From Rutpela maculata (taxonomy: Eukaryota > Arthropoda > Insecta > Coleoptera > Cerambycidae), in NCBI GenBank assembly GCA_936432065.2, contig OW386285.2:31241920-31305919 (forward strand): DNA of 64,000 nt. The letters are read 5' to 3'. A model generated the notes under the pieces. That model was not told the DNA's origin. It did not search any database and was given only the letters and a program-made list of their open reading frames with translations. The first letter of the stretch is position 1; every line of letters starts with the position of its first letter. The translations under genes and the position numbers were made by a program. Positions 1-11,775 of the stretch are shown here, in pieces.

Positions 1-162
1 ACAAGCATTGAAGCCGGGGAATGTGCTTTTATTACGAGGTACACATTTCTGAAATCGCAATCAATATTATTATAAATATACAAAAATATATATTTAAAAT
101 ATATATAAAAAACAGTCTGCGAAAGTTACTTTCCAGGCTTAGGCCGGGAAAGTAACTTTTAT

Positions 163-1815
163 ACAGTGTGTTTCACTTCTCGTGAAGACACCCCTGTATC
201 TTTTTTATTTGTTGCCGAATTAATTTCAAATTTTTATCAGCCATGCAAGTCCATAAGGTGACTTTATTCAACATATAAATGCCGTCTAAATCTAAAACGC
301 CGGCCTACTGCGATAAAAAGAAAATGTCAATTTTCGAGAAATCATAGTAGGCTTAGAGATAGACAAAAATTTTGTTAACAAAAGTTGTTCGGAATCACTT
401 GATATGTCCCCCTGTAAAATTTTGTGAAAATCGGAATATTTTCAAAAAAAAATTTTTTGTTTCACCTCTCGTGAAGACACTCCTGTATCTTTTTTATTTG
501 TGGCCGGATTAATTTCAAATTTTTATCAGCCATACAAGTCCATAAGGTGACTTTACTCAACATATAAATGCCGTCTAAATCTAAAACGCCGGCCTACTGC
601 GATAAAAAGAATATCAATTTTCGAGAAATCATAGTAGGCTTAGAGATAGACAAAAATTTTGTTAACAAAAGTTGTTCGGAATCACTTGATATGTCCCCCT
701 GTAAAATTTTGTGAAAATCGGAATATTTTCAAAAAAAAATTTTTTGTTTCACTTCTCGTGAAGACACCCCTGTATCTTTTTTATTTGTGGCCGGATTAAT
801 TTCAAATTTTTATCAGCCATACAAGTCCATAAGGTGACTTTACTCAACATATAAATGCCGTCTAAATCTAAAACGCCGGCCTACTGCGATAAAAAGAAAA
901 TATCAATTTTCGAGAAATCATAGTAGGCTTAGAGATAGACAAAAATTTTGTTAACAAAAGTTGTTCGGAATCACTTGATATGTTCCCCTGTAAAATTTTG
1001 TGAAAATCGGAATATTTTCAAAAAAAAATTTTTTGTTTCGCTTCTCGTGAAGACACCCCTGTATCTTTTTTATTTGTGGCCGAATTAATTTCAAATTTTT
1101 ATCAGCCATACAAGTCCATAAGGTGACTTTATTCAACACATAAATGCCGTCTAAATCTAAAACGCCGGCCTACTGTGATAAAAAGAAAATGTTAATTTTC
1201 GAGAAATCATAGTAGGCTTAGAGATAGACAAAAATTTTGTTAACAAAAGTAGTTCGGAATCACTTGATATGTCCCCCTGTAAAATTAGTGATTCCGAACA
1301 ACTTTTGTTAACAAAATTTTTGTCTATCTCTAAGCCTACTATGATTTCTCGAAAATTGACATTTTCTTTTTATCGCAGTAGGCCGGCGTTTTAGATTTAA
1401 ACGGCATTTATGTATTGAATAAAGTCACTTTATGGACTTGTATGGCTGATAAAAATTTGAAATTAATTCGACCACAAATAAAAAAGATACAGGGGTGTCT
1501 TCACGAGAAGTGAAACAAAAAATTATTTTTTGAAAATATTCCGATTTTCACAAAATTTTACAGGGGGGCATATCAAGTGATTCTGAACAACTTTTGTTAA
1601 CAAAATTTTTGTCTATCTCTAAGCCTACTATGATTTCTCGAAAATTGACATTTTCTTTTTATCGCAGTAGGCCGGCGTTTTAGATTTAGACGGCATTTAT
1701 GTGTTGAATAAAGTCACCTTATGGACTTGTATGGCTGATAAAAATTTGAAATTAATTCGGCAACAAATAAAAAAGATACAGGGGTGTCTTCACGAGAAGT
1801 GAAACACACTGTATA
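163..1815. repeat. Array of ~288 bp units, four direct then two inverted, with ACAGTGTG-type inverted ends
   Basis: Four head-to-tail copies of one unit start near 171, 460, 747 and 1036; each opens with a cacttctcgtgaagacaccc-like stretch and ends in gtccccctgtaaaattttg. At about 1286 the orientation flips and two inverted copies follow (1287-1515 and 1516-1805). The outer borders are inverted copies of each other: atacagtgtgtttcac at the left and gtgaaacacactgtat at the right. The first inverted unit lacks about 60 bases at the flip. The TA-rich flanks and ACAGTGTG ends suggest a mariner-like nonautonomous element that has expanded internally. No coding capacity is seen; short open frames here are by-products of the repeat. 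Confidence 0.85.
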
Positions 1816-2519
1816 TAAAAAACAACCAGAGAAAATGAACTTTCCCGGACAGTTTTCTGAGAGTTGCTTAGCAACGGACTAAGATACTATAATAGTGTAT
1901 TTTGGGATCTGAAATTGCGCCGAGAAAGTACACATTCTTGATCGATATCAGAAAAAAGATTTTTATATGTAGGGACGCCGTCTTCCAAATTTTCCCTGCT
2001 ATTTAAAACGTTTGTGATGTTTCTTTGTTAAGAAAAAACGGAACTGAAATCACTAAAGGCATGGTTTCTTTACAGTTTTTCAAAACTTCTGGGGACTGCA
2101 AATCGCACCAACTACACACGTCTTTTCCTTTACGTTTTCTGGAGCATTTTTAAAAATCAGATGGGTTTATCTTTAGCAAGATCAACAATGAAAGTAAAAA
2201 GACTAACGTGTCCTGTCTTGTGATAACCACTGTCACATTCCGATAAGATTGGTTTATGACAGTTTAAATGATCAGCTCGTCGGCATCATCAGCAACAGTA
2301 ATCGTTTTCATCCCCCCGTAGAAAGAAATCTTTTCACCAATTCTGAAAGTACTTCTAATGGCAACATTGCTTAATAGTTATTTTTAAGGGGCATTCTCAT
2401 GGAGACATGTTCTCATCGAAAACGATTTCAACAAAATGAGTTTTAAAAGTCGTACATACTTTTTGTACTGTAATCATTTTCATCATATCTATCAAATACT
2501 AGTCACTCTTTGGCTAAAA
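1816..2519. other. No recognisable feature
   Basis: AT-rich sequence without a sustained open frame on either strand. The first 40 bases (ataaaaaac...gaaaatgaactttcccgg) resemble the sequence just before the array at 105-150, which may be a duplicated flank or part of a larger repeat. Confidence 0.4.
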
Positions 2520-3180
2520 TGTTTACGAATGAATTCAATCCATGAGGTATAAATGTCATTAAATGTACCCTGTTTCAGCCATATTACACAACGAATTAGG
2601 TTTGCTCCGTCAGGTTTCGTCTTCAAAATCAGATCCTTATTGGCAATTTTGACTTTTATTTCTAAATTACGAACATTCTTATATGTTCAGTCCAGTCGGA
2701 TCCTATAAACATGCACTTTGATTTCGTTTCGTTTATTTTTAGCTTATTTGCTTTAAATTTGTCAATAAGCCTTCAAAATTTCATAATCGTGGCTCAAATA
2801 GATTATTAACATGTTAATTAAAACAGTACCTAAACAATTAATTAAAAAGATCAATTATAGAGCATCAAGAACACTCCCTTGCGGGACTCCATTTTTGTCA
2901 TAGCGGCTTTTAGAATATCGATCATCACATTTTATTTTTTGACATCTAAGTGAAAAATAAATTTCCTACTACATTAAAGTTGGTCCAGAAAGTCCATACC
3001 TTTTAAGTTTTCTAATCTGGTTGTGTCTATTAGTTGTTTCAAAAGCTCTCTTTAGGTCTATGAAGATTTAACATTTTAAAAAAGTCACTTGGTCTATGAT
3101 AGTATCACGAACAATGCTCACATATTTTTTGCTTTTTGCATCCCAATACGTCCTTTAGATTAGAAAACATCAATTTTGAA
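2520..3180 (-). pseudogene. Decayed non-LTR retrotransposon RT remnant
   Basis: Read on the minus strand, the stretch gives the RT palm signature DLKRAFETTNR (about 3070-3040), then KLKRYGLSG and GVPQGSVLDAL (about 2900-2870), in the order seen in non-LTR reverse transcriptases. The fingers and thumb on either side are riddled with stops and frameshifts. The segment lies between unrelated AT-rich DNA and a second RT remnant at 3420-3870 and appears to belong to a different LINE family from it. No start codon, endonuclease or tail is visible. It is non-functional; clade unresolved. Confidence 0.65.
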
Positions 3181-3419
3181 TTATTTATAATTCTCGTTAT
3201 TGAATTTCGGCGTTTTCTATATGTTAACTGGTCCTCATTACTTTAGTCCATTCATATATTTTTTTAGGCAATATTTTTTATTATTTCCCTCATAAATTAT
3301 AAATCAATGACATTTCGCGAATTTTTAAATTTCTACAAATGACAAGAGCTTTACACTGAATAAACACAAGCTAGCTTTTTAAAATTTAACAGCGAATAAA
3401 TTATGTCTTCCCGAAATGC

Positions 3420-3870
3420 TCAGAAAAAGGAAGTTTAGAGTTAAATATAACGCCTAAATATTTCACAGTGGTTGCGTTATCCAAGCTCACGTTATTAATA
3501 CTGTAGTCAGGACTTGTAGGTAACAACCTACGACTGAATGTCATGGAATAGCATTTATCAACATTAAGAAGCATGTTGTTGTCTTCGCACCATGAATAAA
3601 TTGAATCAAGGTTTTTTAAATTTGAGCACAGTCATTCAGAGAATAGATATCGCTGAATATTTTCAGGTCTTCCGCAAACAGTAAAAATTCACAATCAATA
3701 TTTTTAGCAATATCATTAATGAGTAAGTTAAACAGTAAGGGACCAACGTGGGAGCTCGGAGGCACTCCACACATTGCAGAGAATGTCTGAAGTATATACA
3801 TCTACAAGAACCTGCTGGATTTTCTCACAGAGATACGACTCTATCCACTCTACCAAGATAATAAAGGATA
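3420..3870 (-). pseudogene. RT fragment of a Jockey/CR1-type LINE
   Basis: On the minus strand, an open stretch at 3616-3801 carries SSHVGPLLFNLLINDI followed by LLFAEDLKIF. These correspond to the conserved 'G-x-x-L-G-P-L-L-F-x-x-x-I-N-D' block and to the catalytic FADD box, in which the first aspartate has become E. Downstream minus-strand sequence (3600-3430) continues in another frame with the thumb-like CEDNNMLLNVDKC and VKYLGV-type motifs, so at least one frameshift is present. The mutated catalytic box and breaks mean it is dead. Confidence 0.75.
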
Positions 3871-4074
3871 ACGGACTCCGATTTTATAGTTCTTTACACA
3901 CATCAGCGCCTCTTACCAGAGATTTAACCATGTAACCAAATAAAAAATAATTAATTGTAAAAATAAATCAAGAATTGGCTTGTAAATAATGAATGAATGT
4001 TTCTATACTCTACTGATGAGAACTAACGAGTTCGAAAAAACTTGTACAACTTTTCTAGAGTTGAAATGAATGTA

Positions 4075-4600
4075 TGATTCAATAATTGTTGTGAATGACT
4101 GAATTTCAATAAATAATTTAACTATTTTCAATATTTTTTTTCCCTTAAAATGCCAGGAATCCTATCATGTAATTCAATACATCGTCAGTATTAGCTAGAA
4201 GAGTAGTTGTTTTGATTGGTTTTCCAATAATGAGTGTTTTAAAGTGTTTTCCTAAGTAGTATATTAGCGTGACCCGATTAAGGCGCCAATATACAGAAAG
4301 TAGATAATTTCATATTAAATAAAAAAGTGTGAATGATTAAATTTGAATAAATGATTTAAGTATTTTCAATATATTTTTTTTCTTTAAAATGCTAAGAATC
4401 CTATCATGTAATTCAATACTTCGTCAGTATTAGCTAGAAGAGTAGCTGTTTTGATTGATTCTCCAATAATGAGTGTTTTAAAGTATTTACCTGACTAGTA
4501 TATTAGCGTGCCCAGATTAGGGCAACAATATACAGAAAGTAGGTATTTTCATAATAAATAAAAAGTGTGTAAGTTGTGATTTGCATAATACCTAAATAAT
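4075..4600. repeat. ~240 bp tandem repeat, about two units
   Basis: Two diverged copies of a unit follow each other. Markers repeated in order are aaaatgc(c/t)a(g/a)gaatcctatcatg, acttcgtcagtattagctagaagag, ttccaataatgagtgttttaaag and gcaacaatatacagaaagta. The same units occur inverted at 48640-49105. The stretch just before (3990-4075, tgtttctatactctactgatgag) also recurs inverted at 50490-50560, so the two loci share one longer repeat. No coding capacity. Confidence 0.8.
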
Positions 4601-5744
4601 ATTCTCTAATCATGATAAAAGCAAATAAATAAAAAATAATTAATTGTAAAAATTGAAATATTGCACTGCTCTCTAGATAACCTATTTATCTTGTAAGATT
4701 TATTTGGCAAGTACTTATTCTCTCAAATTTTGAAAGCACAACTGCAAATTTTGTCAAAATTACTTCTAAGGGCATAACGGCCTGCTTGAACATAATAAAT
4801 AGATATCAATTAAACATCTCTCATCAGCAAAATCAAATTGTCTCTAAAATGAATCATTTTATCGGTATAATCTTTCCTTATATTTTAAGGTGATCGGTTT
4901 AGTTGAAACAGTACAAATATGCATATTTTTATATGTATGAAAGAAATATAGTTTTAGATGCAAAAGCACATGTAAATACGCTTTCCTGTGATCTCTCAAG
5001 GTAAATATGTGATTCCGATAAAAAACACCCCCGTTACATTTCGACGCAATGTGATCATCAAAAGAGTGTCCTAAACTTGGATTATTACCTTAGATAGGCA
5101 CCCTCCTGCTATCTTACGTCATAAATTTGTTCTAGAAAATTGGAATTTTTCCTCTTGAATGGAAAAAAACCTCGTAAAACCTATTAAAAGATCTCAATAA
5201 TTTAATTGATAGTAGTTGCTGGACAGTTAAGCTCCTAAATTATACCTTCGCGAGAATAATTCGCAATAAATTTTCTGTTCTATGCTGGTAATTATAGATC
5301 GGATGAAATTGAGTAGGGCATTGTTTTATTCTTCTAAAATAAGTATAAAAAGCTTTATCGCGGTCCTTAATAAACGCAAATATATTCAGTTAACTTAATT
5401 AGCTTTAATTTTCGGAAGGTCATAAACTCCGTAGTAATTATCGCATGGCTAAAACACGTGGGCGAATTAGGACATAAATTAGAAGATAGCTATTAATACT
5501 GTTGTCTCCTTTATCTAATTTACAGAGAGAAGTAAACGAAAGCTCCACCCCCATGTTAAGTGTTAAATAATAAAAAATACCCAGCATATAGCCCGCAAAT
5601 CTTATATAAAAATAAATTATGTGGTGTTCCACATTATTGAAAAAAATGTGTCAAATGATAACTTTTACGGAACTATTTGAAACGATCATGTCGTAATGAA
5701 AGTATACGTACTACGAGAAACAGGTTTCTGTAAACATGCCGTAT
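4601..5744. other. No recognisable feature
   Basis: AT-rich sequence with short, unremarkable open frames only. I see no repeat shared with the rest of the window and no coding signature. Confidence 0.4.
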
Positions 5745-6989
5745 TAGTACAGGAAAACTTTACTATAACTCGAAAAAAATTTGTGCAGACCTTAAACTTT
5801 GGTTATAGGTTCAAAACAGGCCAAAGTTCATGAAACAAAAAAGATTAAGAGTTTTACGGATCCGCGGGAACCTATAGGGGGATGAAAAGGGGTATTTTTA
5901 ATTAAAAAATCGATTATTCTCTATTTTCTCGAGAAATCTGGAAGTCTAAAGGTAGCATCCGAACGTTTATAAGACGAAGTATTTAGTTTAAATGTTAAAT
6001 ATCTTAGAAACTATGGCCCTTAAGCCAAAAACGCTAATAACCAAAATGAAAAACTATTAACTATTTTTTTAAATAGAAACGTCCCAATTTTGTTAATGTA
6101 AGTAGTCAGTAATTAAAAAAAATATATTCGCATATACTGTTTTTCGTTAATATATAGTGTAACCTAGACGCTCAATTATTTTTCATTAGCTTACAGCGCT
6201 TGCTTTAGAAAAAAAATTGCATTTTAAACTGTAAAGGGATTTTAGAAAAAACATAACATTCTTGTTTATCTGCAAATATCTCAATAAATATTAGTTTAAA
6301 GGAAAATATGGTGGATATCAAAAATGAAGCTTATAAACTGAGAATAAATTTATTTTGTTTATATATTTCTGTAGGGGATATTTAATTTTATAAATGGCAT
6401 CCGACCCGTCTTTATGATGAAGTATTTAGTTTAAAATGTTGAATATCTTAGAAACTGTGACACTTCCATCAAAAGTTCTAAGAAACAAAATTAAAGATAA
6501 ATAATCAGTCTTTAAAATGATCTTTGTTAGTTTCCACATCACAAAAAATTAAGAAGTTATGGCCGATTCAATGTGCGTTTTCAAAAATGCTGTTTTACGT
6601 TAATATATATATAGCATCAATTTATTTTGTTCATTTCAAAAAACTTGTTTTAGAAAAAAAATCCTTCCGCCATCCCGCCGTCGAAAAATAGCCACATTTC
6701 GGTTAATTATTGCTATAAAATTAATTTAATAACACAAAATTAAAGATAATTTTGCTAGAAACAACTTTTATTTGAAAATGCCCCGTATTTCCAGAGAAAA
6801 TAAAGAAAAATTAATTTTTTAATTAAATCCCCCCCTTTTCACCTCCCTATAGGTTCCCGCGGATCCGCAAAACTCCTAAACTTTTTTATTTCGTGAACAT
6901 TGGCCTATTTTGAATCTCTAACCAAAGTTTAAAGTCTGCACGAATTTTTTTCGAGTTACAGTGATTTTTTTCAATCTTTCCCTGTACTA
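5745..6989. mobile_element. Nonautonomous DNA element with ~220 bp TIRs
   Basis: The ends are inverted copies: tagtacaggaaaac at the left and, reading inward from the right, tagtacagggaaag. The similarity continues inward for about 220 bases and includes the stretch cggatccgcgggaacctatag at 5858-5880 and its inverse at 6848-6870. The trinucleotide TAT flanks both ends (5742-5744 and 6990-6992), a possible target duplication. Inside, a block tagtttaaa(a)tgttaaatatcttagaaact occurs twice, near 5980 and 6425, in the same orientation. No transposase frame is present. Confidence 0.75.
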
Positions 6990-7139
6990 TATCTTTATTA
7001 TGAAGACACTCTAAACATACTCTACAATACTCTAAAAAGTCTTAAATTCATACATTCAATATCTAATATTAAGTTGAAAAAAACATGAAATTATAGATTA
7101 TTAAATGTAAAAATAAAAAGAATACAAATCTCACTCGGT

Positions 7140-8290
7140 AGTGTAAAAGAAAAAGAAGTCTTTGGTTCCTATACACACACTAAATCACAATTTTATTTTT
7201 TACCCTCTTTAATAATGGTGTGAGGGTGGTAATGGGAGTGATAGTGGAGATGGCCGATGTGAAAAAATGTTTTGGGCATATACTAAATCCAAATTTTATG
7301 GACACTTACTTGCATGCTTTACCTATTTATCCCCATTTTTCCCTCAACCCTTCAAGATCAAAATATAATATAGATCCAGATCTTCCTAAAATACGTACTT
7401 GTACCAAATTTCAAGTCAATATCTTAAACTTTTCCAGAGTAATCGTGCGCACAGGAAAAGTCACAGACAGACAGAACGGCTATTTTAGACGAATTTACCG
7501 TTACTATACGTCCACAATGTGGAAGTGGAATTGATAAATATCGGGTGACATTGCGAGCTTTTGTTCGTTTGTCTCTTAATTACTTCCACATCCAGTGGAA
7601 GTACAGTAACGACAAAAAAATTTTAAAAAATTTTTAATGTTCAAATAGGCTTAAAATGTCATGAAACGTCGAGATTTTAAGTTTGAGCGAAAAAAAAATT
7701 CTGTCTGTCTGTCGGTCTGTCTGTCTGTAACTTTTTTTTTGTGCGCACGTTTACTCTGGAACTGTTTAAGATATTGACTTGAAATTTGGTACACGTATGT
7801 ACTTTAACGAGATCTGGAACTGGATTATATTTTCATTTTGTTCCGACGAAGGGTTGAGGGGTAAATTGGGGTAAATTTGGGGTAAATGGGTAAATCAAGC
7901 AGGTAAGAGTCGATAAAATTGGTATTTAGTATATACAGGAGAAGCTAGGGTCTCAAAAAAATTTTTGGCATTAGCCACCCCCATTACCATCCCCATCCCC
8001 TTATTAAAAAGGATGAAAAAAAATTGTGATTTAGTGTATGTACAAGAACCAGAAACCTCAAAATATTTTTTTACTTTATCCACCCCCACTACCACCCCCC
8101 TATCACCACCCCCACCCCACTACCGATGTGGGGTATCGTTTTATGGGTTTTTGGGATAGAGAATTTCAAATATTATATTGTTAAAGTTCCATAAACAATT
8201 ATTTCCACGTACAAAGTTTTTTCGTTATGAGTGACTTGGATACAGAATCTGGATGTGGAAGTAGTGAGTCCTTGGGCAGCGGTTTTAGAG
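7140..8290. repeat. Inverted pair of a dispersed repeat
   Basis: Arm one (7140-7530) and arm two (7690-8160) are inverted copies of a low-complexity-rich repeat marked by tgtacaagaaccagaaacctc, cacccccactaccacccccc and accgatgtggggtatc. Arm two sits in a unit bounded by inverted ends acttccacatccag (7582-7595) and ctggatgtggaagt (8249-8262), flanked by TA. The microsatellite-like ctgtctgtctgtcggt lies at 7700-7725. Other copies or parts are at 8640-8890, 18989-19310 and 36960-37205. Open frames here (for example 7220-7534) are not conserved between copies and I do not regard them as genes. Confidence 0.8.
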
Positions 8291-8639
8291 AAATAAAGTT
8301 TTTTTATAAAATACTATTTTGGGTATTTAGCAGATAACTTTCAAAGAAACAATTCGTTTCTTTCATATACCATTGATCTAAATCTGATCAAGCAGAATAT
8401 CAACAAGAATTTCCCTTAAAATCCAACTTGTCAACTTCTTTCATATTCTCTCTAATTTCATGAGCCTAATATTTTTTTATGGTTTTTTAATTGAAAATGA
8501 CAATTAAATCTGTTATTTCCCATATAAACCTAGGTTCGATTTTACATATTACATTGCATAAGGAATTGTTCATCTCGTAATCTCTAGAATGTTTGTACAA
8601 CTTAAAATAGTGTAATGTAATGTTTTGTCTGTTTTGTAA

Positions 8640-8890
8640 TGGGGGTGATAGTGGGGATGGCAGATGCCTAAAAAATGTTGAGATATTGGTTTCTCGTACG
8701 TACACTAAATCCCAATTTTATGGTATTTTATTTGCTTGCTTTGTCTATTTATTTCCATTTACCCCTCAACCCTTCAACGGAATAAGATCAAAATATAATG
8801 TAGTTCAAGATCTCGTTATTATACATAGGTGTACTAAATTTACTTCAAGTCAATATCAGATTTATTATACAATACTACAATACAATATTA
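8640..8890 (+). repeat. Partial copy of the dispersed repeat
   Basis: Shares with the copies at 7140-7500 and 36960-37205 the sequence ggtgatagtgggg..., the atacactaaat(c/a)c(c/a)aattttatgg block, and the stretch leading to tttacccctcaacccttc. It ends without a matching inverted partner. Confidence 0.65.
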
Positions 8891-8959
8891 AATTATTTTG
8901 ACTTACCATATGTACAAAAATGTATTTAAATAATGGGATAATAAACATCTATCTATCTA

Positions 8960-9096
8960 GATGTTCTCTACTCGACTAAATTACTGGATGCGTGCAAACA
9001 GGCCATGAGTGGTAGACATTTAACTAAATTACTAAATTACTCGACCGCCTCTACTCGACTAAACTAATGGATGCGTGCAAACGCACCCTTAGCTAA
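8960..9096. repeat. Short duplicated MITE-end-like sequence
   Basis: The segment ctactcgactaaa(t/c)ta(c/a)tggatgcgtgcaaac occurs twice in direct orientation, near 8968 and 9052; the second is followed by gcaccctta. The GC-containing end resembles the terminus of a DNA transposon, but no full inverted partner is visible. Confidence 0.5.
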
Positions 9097-9102
9097 TATC
9101 AT

Positions 9103-9342
9103 GTGGTGTTATCAGCCAAGGCACAATTGATATGTTCAAATGTCAGATTGAAATTCAACAAATGTCAAATTGAAAATCAATTTAGAAAAATGTCACAAAG
9201 GTTTGGTTATGTTTCAAACGATTCGATAAATCAAATTGTATTAGAAAATACACCCAAAAACACCACTAAAAGTAAAAAGTATACGTGGAAAATGTTTTTA
9301 GAATTTTGTTCGATCAGAAAATACGAATTGAATGGAGAGTAA
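9103..9342 (+). pseudogene. Possible tyrosine-recombinase (Crypton-like) N-terminal fragment
   Basis: A 79-codon frame. Its second half reads NTPKNTTKSKKYTWKMF followed by LEFCSIRKYELNGE. That pattern resembles the N-terminal helical (SAM-like) domain in Crypton-derived tyrosine recombinase proteins of invertebrates, where a TxxxTxxxxxxWxxFxxWC-like stretch leads the domain. This is recalled, not searched. No catalytic R...H-x-x-R...Y region follows; the frame stops and a hairpin element begins at 9352, so the gene may have been interrupted there. The first ~30 codons look unrelated. Treat as a fragment. Confidence 0.4.
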
Positions 9343-9351
9343 AAAATTATT

Positions 9352-9527
9352 TTACCGAATACACCTCGAACATTGACAAATACTCAAAATTTTGTCGTAG
9401 AAAATGCTTCAAGCGTGTTGCTTAAAGATAATTTATTATTATTTACCAAGCAACACGCTTTCAGCAGTCTCTATGACAAAATTATCTCGGTATTATCAAT
9501 ACTCTAGGTGTATTATAGGTGATAATT
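9352..9527. mobile_element. Foldback MITE, ~75 bp arms
   Basis: The sequence folds on itself. The left arm runs from gaatacacctcgaacattg through attttgtcgtaga to caagcgtgttgctt (about 9415), and the right arm is its imperfect inverse, from aagcaacacgctttcagc to aatactctaggtgtatta. The loop between is about 25 bases of AT-rich DNA. No coding capacity. Confidence 0.7.
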
Positions 9528-10440
9528 ACTTTAAATTATGAACTGTCTCTCTTGCATTTTCTCAGTAACTCGTCATTAATTTGCACAATTCTTACAGAAT
9601 AGAAAGAAAGCATCATACTCACAGATTTCCTAATACAAATTTAATGAATTACAGTAATTACCACCGTTATCGTGTTAAAAAAGCTACAACCCATACTTTT
9701 ATGTCTCTTAAATTTATGGCTCCTGGGTACATGAGAAATTAAATTATAGCGTTTTCAGTAATAAAGTCATGCTAAACACCAATTATAATTTATTTACATA
9801 ACTGACATGACTGTTTATCATGTTTTCATAAAACTTAATAGTTGTGTAGATAAAATTGGGTAGATTGATAGGATGCTTATAGACATTTGTGAAATACGGA
9901 GGTTATTTAAGTGGACTTGAGATTTTGACATCGAAATCGTGCCATAAATCTTTCCATTAATTTGATGGTAATTTTTTCTAATTCGAAATTTGTCTCATAA
10001 TTTTACTTAACTGCAACTTGCCATTGTAACTTCAGCAATCTGTTTCCTCAAAAATTACATTTTTTAAATAAGTTGCATATAATATACATACAGATAAAAT
10101 TCACTGTTCACCAACCACTACTTGAACCTATTAATTTTAGAGTTCCACAATTCAATTCCAGACAAAATAATACCTTTCACACACCAATTAACAGGTTTAA
10201 TGTTTGAAAAGTCACCCAATTACGTCATGTGCCATAACTTTAATAATAATAATAAATCGAATCAAACTGATATTAATTCCTGTTCAATTATATCCTTAAA
10301 GAAATCGGTAAAGGTTTTACCCGAAATTTCCTTCTCTATTTATCGTACTTTATTTATTCTTCTTATTCGCAACGTCTTGCCGGATGTTTTATGATTCATA
10401 AATTATTCTATATTTTAATACTGTATATTTTTCATATATT
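9528..10440. other. No recognisable feature
   Basis: AT-rich DNA. A 90-codon frame at 10122-10394 has no motif I recognise and a composition like its surroundings, so I do not call it a gene. Confidence 0.4.
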
Positions 10441-10449
10441 TCTTCCTAG

Positions 10450-10900
10450 ACAGTTGTATTAACTGCGTGCGAAATATTATTGCCATCCGTCACATTTCTT
10501 CTTTCATTTTTGAGGGTGAGCACCCTGTATACTTTTCAGTTTTCTCTTCTGTGACAGTTGTGTTAACGGCATGCGAAATATTAGTCTATAGTATATAGTC
10601 CTCCGTCACATATTTTTAATTTTTCCTTTGGGTGACCACCCTGCATATTTTTCTTCTTTGACAGTTGAGAATTATTATTAACATTTTTTCATAAATTATC
10701 GTCCTGCGTCACATTAAAAAAATGTTTGGATGACCACCCTGTGAATATTTTTTTCATATTTCTCTTCTTCGAAAGTTGTGTTAACTACATGCAAAATATT
10801 ATCGTCTCAGTCAAATTTTTTAGTTTTTTCTTGAGTCACCACCCTGTATTTTTTCTTCATAATTTTCTTCCTTGACAGTTGTGTTAACTACAAATATCAC
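10450..10900. repeat. ~105 bp tandem repeat, about five degenerate units
   Basis: Units start with gacagttgtgttaact-like sequence near 10450, 10553, 10660, 10762 and 10875. Within each, the order is gcatgcgaaatatta, then a ccgtcacat-like block, then gtgaccaccctgtatat with a T-rich spacer. Divergence between units is substantial, so the array is old. Confidence 0.8.
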
Positions 10901-11307
10901 TGTGTTCCGTATTTTTTTTTCTTATACTATTTATGGGGTTCACTCTGTTTGTTTTTGAACAGAATTTTTTCCAGTTCTTCGTTGGCAGTATTATCTTTCT
11001 CCGTCAAGTGGTTTCGTGTAGCGCCAACAGACAGACGGAATTAAATGGCTTTAATTTTCGTAATCTACGTATTCTGAATCGTGAAAATCCGAAGAAATCT
11101 AGGAGAGTGATTTTTTCACGATTACAATATTTCCCTTCGGTAAACGAAGGAGGTAAAAATCTGTTCAGAAACATGTTCAACTTTAACTCGTTTAATTTAT
11201 GATTTTATATATATTCTTTGTGTGCAATGCAATATTTTTACTGTATGTATTGTATAATAACAATTATTAATGTGTTAAAACTACTGTTTTGTTGTAGAAT
11301 AAGGCAA

Positions 11308-11775
11308 TATATTACCAGAAAATACTAGTTATTATTTTAACTTTTACAAAAACCTTATCACAGATAAATATGAACATATATTTTTCTATTAAGAAAAAGG
11401 GAATATGCACAGTACGTGCAGTACAACTGTTACAATAATTATTTTTTAATTTAATCTATCCTGTTCAATGGAACCAAAAATAAATAAAACAAAAGCACTT
11501 ACCAAAATAGCAGTTGCAGCAAACTTTAAAACATTCATATACACGTGTTCGACATATATGTCTCGTCAGTGTGACTTCTTTTAAAGCTTAGAATAAACTG
11601 AAAAATATCCTAGCAAATACCCAGACAATATTTATTAACGATTTACCTGAACAGAATAACAAAAATTCATTCACTCACTGTACATAATGTGCATATTTTA
11701 ATAGAAAGATATATGTTTATACTTATCTGTGGTTTTTCTAAAAGTTAAAATAATTACTAGTATTTTCTGGTAATA
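11308..11775. mobile_element. MITE-like inverted repeat, ~100 bp arms
   Basis: The left arm starts aatatattaccagaaaatac (11308) and runs through cacagataaatatgaacata to atatgcacagtacg. The right arm (about 11680-11775) is its inverse, ending tattttctggtaatatatt. The 260-base centre shows no gene and no internal copy of the arms. Confidence 0.75.

Noticed and set aside
951..1139. Small minus-strand protein
   Set aside because: Lies inside the 288 bp unit array; equivalent frames in the other units are broken.
7220..7534. 104-codon plus-strand protein
   Set aside because: Part of the dispersed repeat; the frame is not kept in the copies at 8640, 19000 or 37000.
9103..9170. Start codon at 9103 as the true start of the recombinase-like fragment
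   Set aside because: The first ~30 codons show no resemblance to the domain and overlap a transposon-end-like repeat ending at 9096; the ATG is probably fortuitous.
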